Below, piece after piece: positions 62,439 through 64,000 of a stretch of DNA of 64,000 bases. Source of the DNA: Microbacterium sp. LWO14-1.2 (GTDB lineage Bacteria > Actinomycetota > Actinomycetes > Actinomycetales > Microbacteriaceae); the NCBI RefSeq assembly GCF_038397715.1, contig NZ_CP151633.1, positions 1,922,001-1,986,000 on the forward strand, written 5' to 3'. Position 1 is the first letter of the stretch, and every line of letters begins with the position of its first letter. Both the position numbers and the translations under genes were made by a program. The notes beneath the pieces are model-generated. The model saw nothing but the letters and a program-made list of their open reading frames with translations, made no database searches and was not told the origin of the DNA.

Positions 62439-64000
62439 ATGCGAAGGAACCACCGGGGGCGCTCGCGCCCATCATCGGCACGGGAGACGGGGCGCAGGAT
62501 CGCCGCCGCCCTCGGGCTTCTGGCTCTGGCGAGCGCCTCGCTCGTCGGCGTCGCGACCGCCGCGCAGGCGGCGCCGGGCACACCGGGCACACCGCAGCCG
62601 AACAGCGTCGTCTTCGAGGAGAACTTCGAGAACGGTCCGGGCACCGCGCCCGTCGTGCTCACCTCGTACGTCGGCGCGGGCGGTCAGACGTACACGGCCG
62701 ACACCGCTTGGCTCACGAACTGCAACGGCGCCATCGTCAACTTCAACATCCCGTACACGTCGCAGGGCAACTGCGCCAGCGCAGTCAGCTCGGCCAACCT
62801 GCGCCAGCTCGCGTACGGTCTGGGCGTCCACAGCGGCGCAGCGAATCCCAACACGAACGACGTCGTCGCCGCGTACACCGAGGGCAACCCGGGCGCGAAC
62901 GCGATCGAGTTCCAGACCGTGAACAACATCCCGGTCGCTCAGCCGTCCGGCCGGTTCCTGACCTTCAGCGTCGACACGGCCGCCGTGAACTGCGGGGTCT
63001 CTGCACCCCAGTACCAGTTCGCCTTCCTCAACGAGGGCGGCACGGCGACGAACGTCGGCGGTGTGCTGAACGCCTGCTCGTCGACGACCACTGTCGACGC
63101 GCCCGCCGTCGGACCGGTCGCCGCCAAGCCCGTCAACGTCGGCACGTACACCTCGAACGGCTCGGTGCTGTTCTCGGGGTCGAGCCTCGGCATCCGCATG
63201 ACGAACGCGAACGGCTCGGGTGTCGGCAACGACGCGGCCTTCGACAACATCCGCATCCTCGACGTCACGCCGCAGCTCGACAAGGTCTTCAGCCCGGCAT
63301 CCGTCGTCGCCGGTGGGGTTTCGACGCTCACCCTCACCGTGACGAACACCGCCGACCTGGCCGCCAAGAACGGCTGGTCGCTCACCGACGCCCTGCCGGC
63401 AGGTCTGACGATCGCCGACGGCGCGGCCGTGACCACGTGCCCCGCAGGAGTGGTGAACGCCCCGGCGGGCGGCACGACGATCACGGCCTCGGGCAACCTC
63501 ACGGCCGGGATGGCCTCGTGCGCGATCACGGTCAACGTCACGTCGCCGGTGGCCGGCTCGTTCACGAACGGTCCGGACAACATCACCAGCACCGGTCTCA
63601 ACCCGCCCGCCGACACCACCGTCGTGTTCGACGAGCAGGCACCGGCGATCCGCGTCGTGAAGTCGGCGACCCCCACCTCGGAGGAGCAGTTCACCGCCGG
63701 CCAGGCCGTCACCTACTCCTTCGTCGTCACCAACACCGGAAACGTCGCGCTCACCGACGTCGAGGTCACCGACACCGGGTTCACCGGAACCGGCATCCTC
63801 TCGCCGGTCGTCTGCCCGGCGGGCGCGGCGAACCTCGCGCCGGCTGCCTCCGTGACCTGCACGGCGACGTACACCGTCACGCAGGACGACGTCGACAACG
63901 GCTCGATCACGAACTCCGCGACCGCGACCGGCACCCCGCCGCAGGGGCCGCCGCCCGTATCGCCCCCGTCCGAGGTCACCATCCCGTCGGTCGACCCGGC
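62439..64000 (+). CDS. large DUF7507/DUF11-type secreted surface protein, 3' end missing
   Basis: An open frame from ATG 62439 runs off the right edge (520 codons seen, no stop). GGGGAGGGAG precedes the ATG. A signal peptide (LGLLALASASLVGVATAAQA, cleaved near AAPGT) leads to an N-terminal domain of about 250 residues with paired cysteines, then a first DUF11-like Ig repeat (LDKVFSPASVVAGGVSTLTL, FTNGPDNITSTG) and a DUF7507 repeat near 410-510 (VVKSATPTSEEQFTAGQAVT, VTDTGFTGTGILSPVVCPAG, VTCTATYTVTQDDVDNGSIT). Such proteins carry many repeats and usually end in a sortase signal, as wall-bound adhesins. Confidence 0.88.
   Translation, partial: MRRNHRGRSRPSSARETGRRIAAALGLLALASASLVGVATAAQAAPGTPGTPQPNSVVFEENFENGPGTAPVVLTSYVGAGGQTYTADTAWLTNCNGAIVNFNIPYTSQGNCASAVSSANLRQLAYGLGVHSGAANPNTNDVVAAYTEGNPGANAIEFQTVNNIPVAQPSGRFLTFSVDTAAVNCGVSAPQYQFAFLNEGGTATNVGGVLNACSSTTTVDAPAVGPVAAKPVNVGTYTSNGSVLFSGSSLGIRMTNANGSGVGNDAAFDNIRILDVTPQLDKVFSPASVVAGGVSTLTLTVTNTADLAAKNGWSLTDALPAGLTIADGAAVTTCPAGVVNAPAGGTTITASGNLTAGMASCAITVNVTSPVAGSFTNGPDNITSTGLNPPADTTVVFDEQAPAIRVVKSATPTSEEQFTAGQAVTYSFVVTNTGNVALTDVEVTDTGFTGTGILSPVVCPAGAANLAPAASVTCTATYTVTQDDVDNGSITNSATATGTPPQGPPPVSPPSEVTIPSVDP

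Overview
This is high-GC actinobacterial DNA, most likely from a Microbacterium or a close relative in Microbacteriaceae. The evidence is the gene order yidC-jag-rsmG-parA-parB, the trxA/trxB/murJ/DUF6049/pcnA block, an rpsF-ssb-rpsR-rplI-dnaB module, LAxTG-type surface anchors and heavy GTG start use. The window starts inside yidC, so the replication origin should lie just to the left. parA/parB, ssb, the ribosomal protein genes and dnaB all point away from it.

Layout. 1-6.2 kb is chromosome segregation: the end of yidC, jag, rsmG, a small P-loop kinase, then parA and parB. Seven perfect 14-bp parS cores lie in 3.1 kb here; one supplies a stop codon and another overlaps the parA start codon. 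6.2-13.6 kb holds a sugar MFS transporter, two small genes, thioredoxin and its reductase, the lipid II flippase murJ and a coupled DUF6049 gene. 13.7-23.9 kb is accessory DNA: methyltransferase, LLM oxidoreductase, TetR with a GPP34 gene, a small export protein, a toxin-antitoxin pair, a Tat-exported phospholipase C-like enzyme and a wall-anchored metallophosphoesterase. 24.0-29.0 kb has pcnA, then a GAF regulator with its likely target operon (aldehyde dehydrogenase plus DUF779). 29.2-35.0 kb holds mostly unrecognised genes, including a zinc-ribbon/nuclease-like protein, three membrane or companion proteins and one gene between inverted 28-bp repeat arrays.

35.1-41.1 kb is an Lrp/AsnC regulator divergent from a five-gene peptide-type ABC transporter operon. 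41.1-50.9 kb is a LacI-controlled glycan operon: glycoside hydrolase family 2, a sugar ABC importer, a small membrane protein, a Gfo/Idh/MocA dehydrogenase, a DUF6807 (PmoA-like) protein and a cupin. 51.1-53.6 kb has a lipoprotein and then rpsF-ssb-rpsR-rplI behind a probable S6:S18 leader. 54.0-57.0 kb carries two secreted proteins, one with nine cysteine-free chaplin-like repeats and an LAxTG anchor. 57.0-58.9 kb is a DnaA-box cluster followed by dnaB. 59-62 kb is an SDR/TetR divergent pair with twin operators and a LuxR-type regulator. A large DUF7507-type surface protein runs off the right end.

Besides genes, three convergent or spacer regions carry repeats of one design: two copies of a short word 19 bp apart, then two inverted copies 19 bp apart, with a different word in each element. 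The word GGATGCC/GGCATCC also recurs at a density that seems too high, forces uncommon codons and forms hairpins. Functions rest on motifs and family knowledge read by eye; no database search was run.
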